Positions 15,103 through 23,759 of a stretch of 64,000 nucleotides of DNA are shown here, piece by piece. The notes beneath the pieces were generated by a model. That model did not search any database. It worked only from the letters and a program-made list of their open reading frames with translations, and was not told the origin of the DNA. Location of the stretch: assembly GCF_015752315.1 (NCBI RefSeq), contig NZ_JADOVJ010000001.1:3960501-4024500 (forward strand), given 5' to 3'. Position numbers and translations under genes: made by a program. Position 1 is the first letter of the stretch. Each line of letters starts with the position of its first letter. This DNA comes from Nocardioides luteus (GTDB taxonomy: Bacteria; Actinomycetota; Actinomycetes; Propionibacteriales; Nocardioidaceae).

Positions 15103-16401
15103 ATGTCCTCCTATCGGGCTCTCGCCCGCAACCACGACTTCACCGCTCTATGGGTCGGCGCCACCGTCGCCGAGCTCGGGACCCGGGTGAGCATCTTCGC
15201 GATGCCGCTGGTCGCCTACGCCATGACCGGATCGGCCTTCTGGGCGGCCACCGCCGAGGCGGCCCACCTCGTCGGCATGGTCGGCATGCTGCTCCCCGCA
15301 GGAGTGATCGCCGACCGCCACCACCGACTGCGGATCATGCGGCTCGCCCACGGATCGGGAGCGGTGCTGTACGCCTCGCTCGCGATCGCCGGCCTGCTCG
15401 GCTCGCTCACCCTCCCCCACCTGCTTCTCGTCGCCCAGCTCACCGGAGCGCTCAACGGACTCTTCCTGCCCGCCGAGAACTCGGCGATCAGGTCGGTGGT
15501 CGCCTCCGATCAGCTGCCCACGGCCCTCTCCCAGCAGCAGGCCCGCCAGCACATCGCCGGACTGCTCGGCGGGCCGCTGGGCGGCGTACTCCTCGGCGTT
15601 TCCCGATGGGCACCCTTCGCCGGGAACGCCATCGCGTACGCAGCGGGCTGGCTGCTGCTCGCACGCGTCCGCGCCGACCTCTCGGCGCCACCGGCGGCGG
15701 CACGGGCGGCCACGAAGCCCCTGGCCGACCTGACCGCGGGACTGGGCTACAGCTGGCGGCAGCCGTTCCTGCGTACGCTGCTCCTCTTCAGTCCTGCCAT
15801 CAACCTCGCCGTCAACGCGCTCTTCTTCCTGGCCCTGCTGCGGCTGGTCGAAGCGGGCTTCCCGGCGTGGCAGATCGGGCTGGCGGAGGCGGCCATCGGC
15901 GCCTGCGGGATCCTCGGTGCCCTCGCCGCGCCCTGGCTCATCGACCGGCTGCCGACCGGATGGCTGACGATCCTCGTCGCCTGGAGCTTCGTGCCGCTCT
16001 CGATCCCGCTGGCGTTCTGGACGCACCCCGCGGTCATGGCTCTGGCCGCCTCGGTCGGTCTCTTCCTGAACCCGGCAGGCAACGCCGGCATCGCCGCCTA
16101 CCGGATGGCGACCACGCCGCAGGAGCTGATCGGGAGGGTGCAGGCCGCCGCGCAGTTCGTCTCGATGCTCTCGATCCCGCTCGCACCGGCACTGGCCGGG
16201 GCGCTGCTCGCCGGAGTCGACGGCGCCGTGGCCGTCCTGGTGGTCGCCGCGCTGACCGCCGCAGCAGCCCTCATCCCGACCCTGGCGCGGTCGGTCCGGT
16301 CGATCCCGCGCCCCGCGGAATGGCAGTCCGCGACGTCGAACGATGCCAACCTCCGCCACACGCGTGATTCAGAGCGCAAATCTCGACTCCCGCTCGGATA
16401 G
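15103..16401 (+). CDS. MFS transporter
   Basis: 432 aa, about 12 hydrophobic segments. It has the MFS loop between helices 2 and 3 (VIADRHHRLRIMRLAHGSG) and an N-terminus (RNHDFTALWVGATVAELGTR) typical of the enterobactin-exporter-like, drug-efflux branch. The start is the ATG at 15103; an upstream in-frame ATG at 15067 lies within the operator and is rejected. It is controlled by the divergent ArsR regulator. An exporter role is likely; the substrate is unknown. Confidence 0.9.
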   Translation: MSSYRALARNHDFTALWVGATVAELGTRVSIFAMPLVAYAMTGSAFWAATAEAAHLVGMVGMLLPAGVIADRHHRLRIMRLAHGSGAVLYASLAIAGLLGSLTLPHLLLVAQLTGALNGLFLPAENSAIRSVVASDQLPTALSQQQARQHIAGLLGGPLGGVLLGVSRWAPFAGNAIAYAAGWLLLARVRADLSAPPAAARAATKPLADLTAGLGYSWRQPFLRTLLLFSPAINLAVNALFFLALLRLVEAGFPAWQIGLAEAAIGACGILGALAAPWLIDRLPTGWLTILVAWSFVPLSIPLAFWTHPAVMALAASVGLFLNPAGNAGIAAYRMATTPQELIGRVQAAAQFVSMLSIPLAPALAGALLAGVDGAVAVLVVAALTAAAALIPTLARSVRSIPRPAEWQSATSNDANLRHTRDSERKSRLPLG

Positions 16402-16457
16402 CCTTCCTAAGTCCCCCAACGCAACGTTTTGCTCCTCGGAAGCAAAGGAACCCCTCC

Positions 16458-18533
16458 ATGTTCAACCGGGCCTGCCTGGCGTTGGCACTATTGGCCGGAG
16501 TGTTCGTCACGGTGCTGTCGCCGGCACCGGCCCACGCGATGACCGACTCGTGGGCCGAGTGGGCGCCCGTCTCCGGGACGTCGAACGACTACTCCACGAC
16601 GATGACCCAGCGGTCGGCAGGTTTCCCGGCGGCACAGATGGCGAGCGACTCCCGCGCCAACGTCGCCCTTCCCAGCGGCGCGTCCACCTTCCTCGACGCC
16701 GGCACGCCTCCGGGCGCCAAGTACGGCTCGAGCCGCGGGTCCGCCTACATCAACCTGCGCCCGAAGGCGGACACCCCGAGCGGGGCCTCGACCACGACGT
16801 ACACCTTCGCCAACCCCACGCCCGACACCGGCTGGGCGTTCGTGCTCGGTGACATCGACTCCGACCAGGTCCAGATCCGGGCGACCGACGAGAACGGCGA
16901 GGACGTCCCGGCCGCAGCGATCTCCGCATGGTTCCAGGGCCCGTTCAACTACGCCGGCGGCACCGACCAGCCGACCTGGAACCCGGCCACCTCGACGCTG
17001 ACCGGCAACCCGACCGCGACCGACACCAACGGAGCCAGCGGCTGGTACGAGCCCGACATCCGGCTCACCAGCCTGACCTTCGTCTTCACCCGCCGTGCCG
17101 GTTTCCCGGTCTACCAGACCTGGTTCGTGAGCAGGGCGCGCCCGATCGGCGGCACCGTCACCGACGTGTCGACCTCCGGATCGTGCCCGGTCGAGGACTC
17201 GGTGCTCACCCTGGTCTCGCCCTACGGCGAGACGCTGGCCACCACGAGCCCCGCCGCCGACGGCACCTACTCCTTCGGCGAGCTCGCCACCCAGGACGGC
17301 TACACCGTCCGGCTGAGCCAGCCCGAGGGGTGTGTGACCGTCGGAGAGACCGAAACGACCGTCAGCAACCGCGGCAACGACGGCGACCCCGCCTCACGAG
17401 CCGACTTCGACGTACGCCAGGTGATCCCGCAGCCGATCAGCGGCACCGTACGTGACGACGCCGGTGCCCCGGTCCCCGGCGCGACCGTGACCCTCACCCG
17501 TCCTGACGGCACCACCGCGACCACGACCACCGGCACCGACGGCAGCTACCTCTTCGACGACAACGGGGCCGGCACGGGCTACTCGGTGACCCTCACCGTG
17601 CCCGCCGGCTACACCGCGGGCCCCGACGGCACGACCCGCTCCGACATCACCGTCGACGACACCCCGATCACCGACCAGGACTTCGTGGTCGACCAGCTGG
17701 CCAGCGTCTCGGGCACCGTGACCGGTGGCGGCAGCGGGCTCGGCGGCGTCCAGGTGCGCCTGGTGCCCGCCGGCGGCGGCGACCCGATCACCACCGTCAC
17801 CGACGGCGACGGCAACTACACGCTCGACGGGGTGCCGCCCGGCGACTACACCGCGGAGATCGACGCGCCCGAGGGCTACTCGGGCGCCACCACGCGACCC
17901 GTCACGGTCGCCTCGACCGACGTGACCGGGGTCGACTTCGACCTCACCCGCCCCGGATCGATCGCCGGGCGGGTCACCGACGCCTCGAGCGGCGACCCGG
18001 TCGCCGGTGTCACCGTCATCGTCGACGGTCCCGACGGCCCGTTCGAGGTCACGACCGACGACGCGGGTGGCTACATCGTCGAGGACCTTCCGCCGGGCGA
18101 CTACACGATCACCGTCACCGCGCCCGACGGGATGCGTGTCGTGGGCGAGGCCTCGCGCACGGTCACGATCACCTCCGCCGGGGAGATCCACGGCGGGCAG
18201 GACTTCCGGGTCGACGAGGTCGCCTCGCCGAGCCCGACGCCGGACCCGACCCCGACACCGGACCCGACGCCCACGCCGGACCCGACGCCCGAGCCGACCC
18301 CGACACCGGACCCGACCCCGGCGCCGGAGCCGACCGACGTCCCGACCCCGGGCGGAGATGAGAATCCGCCGACGGCCCCGAACCCGGGACCGCCGACGGA
18401 GAGCTCACCTCAGAGCTCGTTGCCCGACACCGGCGGCCCATCGTGGATCTTCGCCGCGCTCGGCGTCTCCCTCGTGCTCGCCGGCACCGTGCTCACCGTG
18501 ACGGCTCGTCTACGCACCCGAAGGCACGGTTGA
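16458..18533 (+). CDS. LPXTG-anchored surface protein with repeated Cna-B/carboxypeptidase-regulatory-like domains
   Basis: 691 aa. A signal peptide (1-27, ending PAPAHA) is followed by a unique N-terminal domain (about 28-225). Then come four or so beta-sandwich repeats of the SdrD-B/Cna-B or carboxypeptidase-regulatory type (GTVRDDAGAPVPGATVTLT, GRVTDASSGDPVAGVTVIV, each with DGSY/GDYT turns). A wall-spanning Pro/Thr/Asp repeat (PDPTPTPDPT, about 595-625) leads to the sorting signal LPDTGG, a hydrophobic helix and the tail RLRTRRHG. AAAGGA precedes the ATG. No sortase gene is in the window. Its 3' end overlaps the glutamate dehydrogenase gene by 41 bp. Confidence 0.92.
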   Translation: MFNRACLALALLAGVFVTVLSPAPAHAMTDSWAEWAPVSGTSNDYSTTMTQRSAGFPAAQMASDSRANVALPSGASTFLDAGTPPGAKYGSSRGSAYINLRPKADTPSGASTTTYTFANPTPDTGWAFVLGDIDSDQVQIRATDENGEDVPAAAISAWFQGPFNYAGGTDQPTWNPATSTLTGNPTATDTNGASGWYEPDIRLTSLTFVFTRRAGFPVYQTWFVSRARPIGGTVTDVSTSGSCPVEDSVLTLVSPYGETLATTSPAADGTYSFGELATQDGYTVRLSQPEGCVTVGETETTVSNRGNDGDPASRADFDVRQVIPQPISGTVRDDAGAPVPGATVTLTRPDGTTATTTTGTDGSYLFDDNGAGTGYSVTLTVPAGYTAGPDGTTRSDITVDDTPITDQDFVVDQLASVSGTVTGGGSGLGGVQVRLVPAGGGDPITTVTDGDGNYTLDGVPPGDYTAEIDAPEGYSGATTRPVTVASTDVTGVDFDLTRPGSIAGRVTDASSGDPVAGVTVIVDGPDGPFEVTTDDAGGYIVEDLPPGDYTITVTAPDGMRVVGEASRTVTITSAGEIHGGQDFRVDEVASPSPTPDPTPTPDPTPTPDPTPEPTPTPDPTPAPEPTDVPTPGGDENPPTAPNPGPPTESSPQSSLPDTGGPSWIFAALGVSLVLAGTVLTVTARLRTRRHG

Positions 18534-21500
18534 CCTCTTCGTTGACCGCCGAGGTCGCCCAGATCTCCCGTCGCAGCGGGTGATCCACGATGGCCTCGGG
18601 GAACCGCTCGCGGATCGGGGTCGGGAAGTAGGCGACCAGGCGCTGGGTCATCTCCTCGTCCTCGGCCGGGTCGGGCAGGCCCTCGGCGACCAGCTCACGC
18701 CGACGCTCGATCTTGGTCCAGGCGAGGACGACGGCCAGCTCGGGGGCGGTGAGCCCCTCCCCCGCCTCCAGGCGGCGTGCGACCTCGGTCGACGACGGCA
18801 GTCCCTCGACATCGCGGTCGAGCACGCCCTCGGTGACCCACTCCGCGATCTGGCGCTCGTGAGCCTCCAGGAGCTGCGGCGCCGAGGCGACCGCACGGGT
18901 CAGGGTGACGTTGTGGGCCTCGTTGTCGGCCAGGACCAGCGCCGCGACCTCGTCGGTCATCTCCTCGAGGAGCTCGTCCCGCGCAGCCAGCGTGAGCGAG
19001 CCCGCACGTACCTCTCGGTCGAGCAGGATCTTGAGGTTGACCTCGTGGTCGGAGGTGTCGACACCGGCGGAGTTGTCGATCGCGTCGGTGTTGATCAGTC
19101 CGCCCTTGCGAGCGAACTCGACCCGGCCGGCCTGGGTGATGCCCAGGTTGCCGCCCTCACCGACGACCCGCACCCGCAGCTCGGCGGCGTCCACCCGGAC
19201 ACCGTCGTTGGCGTGGTCACCGGCATCGGCATCGGTCTCGCTGGACGCCTTGACGTACGTCCCGATCCCGCCGTTCCACAGCAGGTCGACCGGCGCCCGC
19301 AGGATCGCGCTGATCAGCTCCTGCGGAGTGAGCCGCTTGACGTCGGTCGCCAGGCCGAGCGCCGTACGCACCTCGGGGCTGATCGGCACCCACTTCAGCT
19401 GCCGCGACCACACGCCGCCACCCGCCGAGATCAGCGAGGTGTCGTAGGACTCCCAGGTCGACCGGGGCGTCTCGAAGAGCCGCTTCCGCTCCTGGAAGCC
19501 CGTCGCCGCGTCGGGCGTCGGGTCGATGAAGATGTGCCGGTGGTCGAAGGCGGCCACCAGCCGGATGCGGTCCGAGCGAAGCATGCCGTTGCCGAAGACG
19601 TCGCCGGACATGTCCCCGACGCCGACCGCGGTGATCTCGTCGACCTGCGGGTCGATGCCGAGCCGCTTGAAGTGGTGCTGCACCGAGACCCAGGCACCCC
19701 GCGAGGTGATGCCCATCGCCTTGTGGTCGTAGCCCGCCGAGCCCCCGGAGGCGAACGCGTCGCCGAGCCAGAAGTCGTACTCCGCCGCGACCGAGTTGGC
19801 CAGGTCGGAGAACGTGGCGGTGCCCTTGTCGGCCGCGACGACCAGGTAGGAGTCGTCGGCGTCGTGGCGGACCACGTCGGCCGGCGGCACGATCTCGCCG
19901 TCCACCCGGTTGTCGGTGACGTCGAGGAGACCGCGCAGGAACGTGACGTAGGCGTCGGGACCGGCCACGCCCTTGGGGACGAAGCCACCCTTCGCGCCAC
20001 CCGGCACGATCACGGTGTTCTTGACCTGCTGCGCCTTCGCCAGCCCCAGCACCTCGGTGCGGAAGTCGTCGCGCCGGTCGCTCCACCGCAGCCCACCACG
20101 GGCCACCGCGTCGAAGCGCAGGTGCACGCCCTCGACGTCGGGTGAGTAGACGAAGATCTCGTACGCCGGCCGCGGCAGCGGCAGGTCGGGCAGCTGCTGC
20201 GGGTCGAACTTGAACGAGAGGTAGTCCCGCCCGCGGTAGTAGTTGGTCCGCGTCGTCGCCAGGATCGCGGCGACGTAGCTGCGCAGGATCCGGTCCTGGT
20301 CCAGGCTCGCCACGTCGTCGAGAGCCTCGATGATCGCCTCGGCCCGCTTGGTCTCGTCACGCGCGGTGAGCGAGGGGTCGAAACGCGTCTCGAACAGCTC
20401 CACGATCTGCCGGGCGATGCCCGGGTTGGTGCACAGCGCGTTGCCGATCGAGAAGAACGAGCTCGGGGTGCCGGTCTGGCGCAGGTAGCGGGCGTACGCA
20501 CGCAGCATCGTGACCTGGCCGTGGTCGAGCCCCGCCAGGACGAGCGCGTTCAGCCCGTCGATCTCGCTTCGCCCGGACCAGGCCTGGTGCAGCGCTGCGA
20601 CCAGCTGGGTGGGCGTGCCGGCCGGGGTGCCGGAGTAGGCGAGGCCGAAGTCGTAGATGAACCACTCCTCCGAACCCGACGTGCCGACGCCCTCCAGGTC
20701 GTAGGGCCGCTCGTCGGTGACCTCGAAGCCGAACGAGGACAGGATCGGCAGCATCAGCGACAGCGAGAGCGGGCCACCGGTGCGGTAGATCTTGATCCGG
20801 AATCCGCCGGGGCTCTCCGGGTCCTTGTAGAAGGAGAAGTCGACCGCCTCGCCCTGGTGCGAGAGCAGCTCCAGGCGGGTCAGGTCGGCGGCGCCGGTGT
20901 CGGCGTCGAAGTCCTCCTTGTAGGCCTCCGGGAAGGCGTCGAGCACGTGCGAGAGCCGGGCCGCGCCGTCCTCGCCGGCATGGGCGATGACCGCGCTGAC
21001 GAGGTCGTCGCGCCAGCTCCGGGCGGCCTTGCGCAGCCGCGACTCCAGGCTGTCGATCAGCCCCGGGGTGTCCAGGGCCTTGCCCAGCGACTCGGTGGTG
21101 CCGTGCACCACGAAGTGCACCCGGGCCGTGGTCGACTCGCTGATGCGTACGGTGAACTCCAGGTCGGTGCCGCCGAGGGCTTCGAGGAGCACCTTCGAGA
21201 ACCGCTCGCGGACCGTCGTGTTGTAGCGGTCACGCGGCAGCGAGACGAGCACCGAGACGTAGCGGCCGTACGTGTCGGGCCGGACGGCCACCCGCAGGAT
21301 GCGACGCTCGATCGCTCCCAGCGCGGCCTCGGCGAGGTCCATCAGCTCCTCGGTGGAGGCGTGGAAGAGCTCCTCGCGCGGGTAGGACTCCATCGCGTCG
21401 AGCATGGCCTTGCCGGTGTGGCTGCGGCGGTCGTAGCCGGTGTGGTCGAGGACCGCGGCGACCTTGCCGCGGACGACCGGTATCCGGGTCACCGACTCCC

Positions 21501-22452
21501 GGGCCGCCTTGGTGGTGAACAGGCCGAGGAAACGGTGCTCGCCGACCACCTCGCCGGCGCCGTTGAAGATCTTGATGCCGACGTGGTCGAGGTAGGCGGG
21601 CTCCCCGACGGTCGAGCGGGAGTTGGCCTTCGCCAGGACGAGCATGACCTTGTCCCGGGCGTGGGCGGCGACCTTCGGCGGCATCTTGCCGTGGTCGGGG
21701 GCCTGCGGCGGGTCGGCACGCAGGATGCCGAGGCCGGTGCCGGAGCGGCCGCGCAGGTAGTCGCCGTCGAGGCGGTACTCCCGGTAGCCGGTCAGCAGGA
21801 AGTGGTCCTCGGCCAGCCAGGCCAGCAGCTCGGCGGCCTCGGCGGCCTCCTCGCGCGGCACGCTGTTGGGCGGGGTGTAGCGCAGGCCGGCCGCGATCTC
21901 CGCCAGCCGGCGGTGCAGCCGCGGCTCGTCCTCGACGACCTCGCGTACGTCCTCGAGGATGCCCTCCAGACCCGCGACGATCTCCTTGGCGGCGTCGGGG
22001 GCGAGGCGGTCGATCTCGATGTGCATCCAGGACTCGCGGATGTCTCCTTCGTTCACCCCCTCGAGCGCACCGGTCACGTCACGGGCGACGTCGATGACGG
22101 GGTGGACGACGAGATGGACGTCGAGGCCACGACGGTAGAGCTCGGTCTTGACCGAGTCCACGAGGTAGGGCATGTCGTCGACGACGATCTCGACGACGCT
22201 GCGGCCTCCGGCGGACCAACCGTCTGCGGCGGTGGTCGGGGTGAGGATGCGCACGGCGGCGGTGCCCTGGGGGCGTTTCGCTGCCAGCGCCAGATGCGAT
22301 CCCACCGCGCCGGCGAGATCAGCCTCGCTGCGGCCGGTGAGCTCCTCGGGGGCTACGTGGCGGAAATAGGTGGTGCTCGGCAGTCGGTTCTGCAGGACGT
22401 TCTGCGGAGCTTGGACAGGTTTGATATGCGTCTCCGTTGACACACCTCTCAC
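18493..22452 (-). CDS. NAD-specific glutamate dehydrogenase (large, GDH180 type), C-terminally shortened
   Basis: 1319 aa. The long N-terminal regulatory region carries VVDDMPYLVDSV-like and HVGIKIFNGAGEVVGEH segments. The catalytic core shows RGGLRWSDRRDDFRTEVLGL, VIVPGGAKGGFVPKG (substrate/catalytic Lys region) and the dinucleotide-binding VGVGDMSGDVFGNGM with LVAAFDHRHIFIDP. It oxidises glutamate to 2-oxoglutarate and ammonia. Known actinobacterial members are about 1,600-1,650 aa. Here the protein stops soon after HPLRREIWATSAVNEEVNR, with an unrelated tail AFGCVDEPSR, so roughly the last 250-300 residues are missing. The GTG at 22452 is taken as start; a GTG at 22443 is possible. Confidence 0.93.
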   Translation of the reverse strand: MRGVSTETHIKPVQAPQNVLQNRLPSTTYFRHVAPEELTGRSEADLAGAVGSHLALAAKRPQGTAAVRILTPTTAADGWSAGGRSVVEIVVDDMPYLVDSVKTELYRRGLDVHLVVHPVIDVARDVTGALEGVNEGDIRESWMHIEIDRLAPDAAKEIVAGLEGILEDVREVVEDEPRLHRRLAEIAAGLRYTPPNSVPREEAAEAAELLAWLAEDHFLLTGYREYRLDGDYLRGRSGTGLGILRADPPQAPDHGKMPPKVAAHARDKVMLVLAKANSRSTVGEPAYLDHVGIKIFNGAGEVVGEHRFLGLFTTKAARESVTRIPVVRGKVAAVLDHTGYDRRSHTGKAMLDAMESYPREELFHASTEELMDLAEAALGAIERRILRVAVRPDTYGRYVSVLVSLPRDRYNTTVRERFSKVLLEALGGTDLEFTVRISESTTARVHFVVHGTTESLGKALDTPGLIDSLESRLRKAARSWRDDLVSAVIAHAGEDGAARLSHVLDAFPEAYKEDFDADTGAADLTRLELLSHQGEAVDFSFYKDPESPGGFRIKIYRTGGPLSLSLMLPILSSFGFEVTDERPYDLEGVGTSGSEEWFIYDFGLAYSGTPAGTPTQLVAALHQAWSGRSEIDGLNALVLAGLDHGQVTMLRAYARYLRQTGTPSSFFSIGNALCTNPGIARQIVELFETRFDPSLTARDETKRAEAIIEALDDVASLDQDRILRSYVAAILATTRTNYYRGRDYLSFKFDPQQLPDLPLPRPAYEIFVYSPDVEGVHLRFDAVARGGLRWSDRRDDFRTEVLGLAKAQQVKNTVIVPGGAKGGFVPKGVAGPDAYVTFLRGLLDVTDNRVDGEIVPPADVVRHDADDSYLVVAADKGTATFSDLANSVAAEYDFWLGDAFASGGSAGYDHKAMGITSRGAWVSVQHHFKRLGIDPQVDEITAVGVGDMSGDVFGNGMLRSDRIRLVAAFDHRHIFIDPTPDAATGFQERKRLFETPRSTWESYDTSLISAGGGVWSRQLKWVPISPEVRTALGLATDVKRLTPQELISAILRAPVDLLWNGGIGTYVKASSETDADAGDHANDGVRVDAAELRVRVVGEGGNLGITQAGRVEFARKGGLINTDAIDNSAGVDTSDHEVNLKILLDREVRAGSLTLAARDELLEEMTDEVAALVLADNEAHNVTLTRAVASAPQLLEAHERQIAEWVTEGVLDRDVEGLPSSTEVARRLEAGEGLTAPELAVVLAWTKIERRRELVAEGLPDPAEDEEMTQRLVAYFPTPIRERFPEAIVDHPLRREIWATSAVNEEVNRAFGCVDEPSR

Positions 22453-22628
22453 GGTATCCCGGCATCACTCCGGATAGGCCGCCGCGTCCAAAGGAATCGC
22501 CGATGTGAGTCATAGGCCGATGGCCCGGTCGCCGGCGCCGCGGTAAAGAGCATACCCGGAGAATGTGTCGGTTCTCTCGGTCCCTTCACTGATGACTCTG
22601 GCCCGCGTAGGCGTCATGATGTGTGGTC

Positions 22629-23102
22629 ATGAGCAAAAAGCTGTCGGTGGACCTGGCCTACGACGCCCCGATCGCAGCCGTCTCCCGGATGCTCGCCGAC
22701 GCGACGTTCCGCGAGCAGGTCTGCGACGCGCAGCACGCGCTGTCCAAGAGCGTGGCGATCACCGGGTCGACGGTGAGCATCCGCTACGAGCAGGCGGTCA
22801 GCGGCGTGCCCGGGTTCGCGAAGAAGTTCGTGGGCGAGACCATCGAGGTGCACCAGGACGAGATCTGGTCCTCCGACTTCGCCTCCGGCGACCTCAAGCT
22901 CACCCTGCCCGGCAAGCCCGGCTCGCTGTCCGGCACCGCCCGCCTGGCCGAGAACGGCACAGGGACCGTCGAGACCGTCACCTTGACCGCTACCGTGAAT
23001 GTGCCCCTGGTCAGCGGAAAGCTGGAGGACCTCATCCTCTCGATCTTCAAGAAGGCGCTCGAGAAGGAGCATGAGGTGGGCACCCGCTGGCTCGCCGGCT
23101 GA
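22629..23102 (+). CDS. DUF2505 family protein, copy 1
   Basis: 157 aa from the ATG at 22629; a GTG two codons earlier is possible. Single DUF2505 domain (SRPBCC/START-like), beginning SKKLSVDLAYDAPIAAVSRM and ending KALEKEHEVGTRWLAG. Function unknown; such folds often bind lipids or hydrophobic ligands. The next gene is a diverged copy in the same frame order, 52 bp downstream. No signal peptide or membrane segment is seen. Confidence 0.82.
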   Translation: MSKKLSVDLAYDAPIAAVSRMLADATFREQVCDAQHALSKSVAITGSTVSIRYEQAVSGVPGFAKKFVGETIEVHQDEIWSSDFASGDLKLTLPGKPGSLSGTARLAENGTGTVETVTLTATVNVPLVSGKLEDLILSIFKKALEKEHEVGTRWLAG

Positions 23103-23154
23103 GCCCCCTCATCCCCCGTCCCAACCCGCAGAAGAGCCTCAAAGGATTTCGGCA

Positions 23155-23631
23155 ATGACGACGACCCTTCAGCACGAGCTCGTCTACGACGCTCGCATGG
23201 GCGAGGTGTCCGCGATGCTCGCCGACCCGGGCTTCCGGGAGCAGGTCGCCGACGCCCAGGGCGCGCTCCGTCGCCGGGTGACCATCGGCGGCGCGCCGCG
23301 GGAGGTCCGCATCGACCGCGTGCAGTCCACCGTCGGCGTACCGTCGTTCGCGAAGCGCATCGTCACCGGCGACCTGACCGTCCACCAAAACGAGGTCTGG
23401 TCCTCCGACACGGTGGCGGTCGTCGACATCACCGTCCCCGGCGGCCTGGCCACCCTGCGCGGCAACATCTCCCTGTCGGAGTCCGACGGGCGCACCACCG
23501 AGAGCGTGCGGCTGAACATCAAGGTGCCGGTGCCCTTGGTCGGGGCCAAGCTCGAGGCGTACGTCGAGGAGCTGATGCTCAAGGCCTTCGACCTCGAGCA
23601 GGCCGTGGGCGCGGCGTATCTCTCCCGCTGA
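23155..23631 (+). CDS. DUF2505 family protein, copy 2
   Basis: 158 aa with AAAGGA 8 nt before the ATG. It is alignable end to end with the preceding gene: LVYDARMGEVSAMLADPGFR versus LAYDAPIAAVSRMLADATFR, and VPSFAKRIV versus VPGFAKKFV. This indicates tandem duplication followed by marked divergence. Cytoplasmic, function unknown. Confidence 0.85.
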   Translation: MTTTLQHELVYDARMGEVSAMLADPGFREQVADAQGALRRRVTIGGAPREVRIDRVQSTVGVPSFAKRIVTGDLTVHQNEVWSSDTVAVVDITVPGGLATLRGNISLSESDGRTTESVRLNIKVPVPLVGAKLEAYVEELMLKAFDLEQAVGAAYLSR

Positions 23632-23759
23632 AATTTTGTCACCGATCTGGTGCAACCGAACTGAAAAGCCAACCGTCCCCATAGGTGCTCGGCAATAGAT
23701 TGCCGGGATTCAGGTCTCGGATCAGGAGGGATTCGGGCCACTCATGAGGGGGCATCTCG

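Noticed and set aside
20521..22440. Long open frame opposite the glutamate dehydrogenase
   Set aside because: Antisense shadow without domains; the minus-strand frame is a clear GDH.
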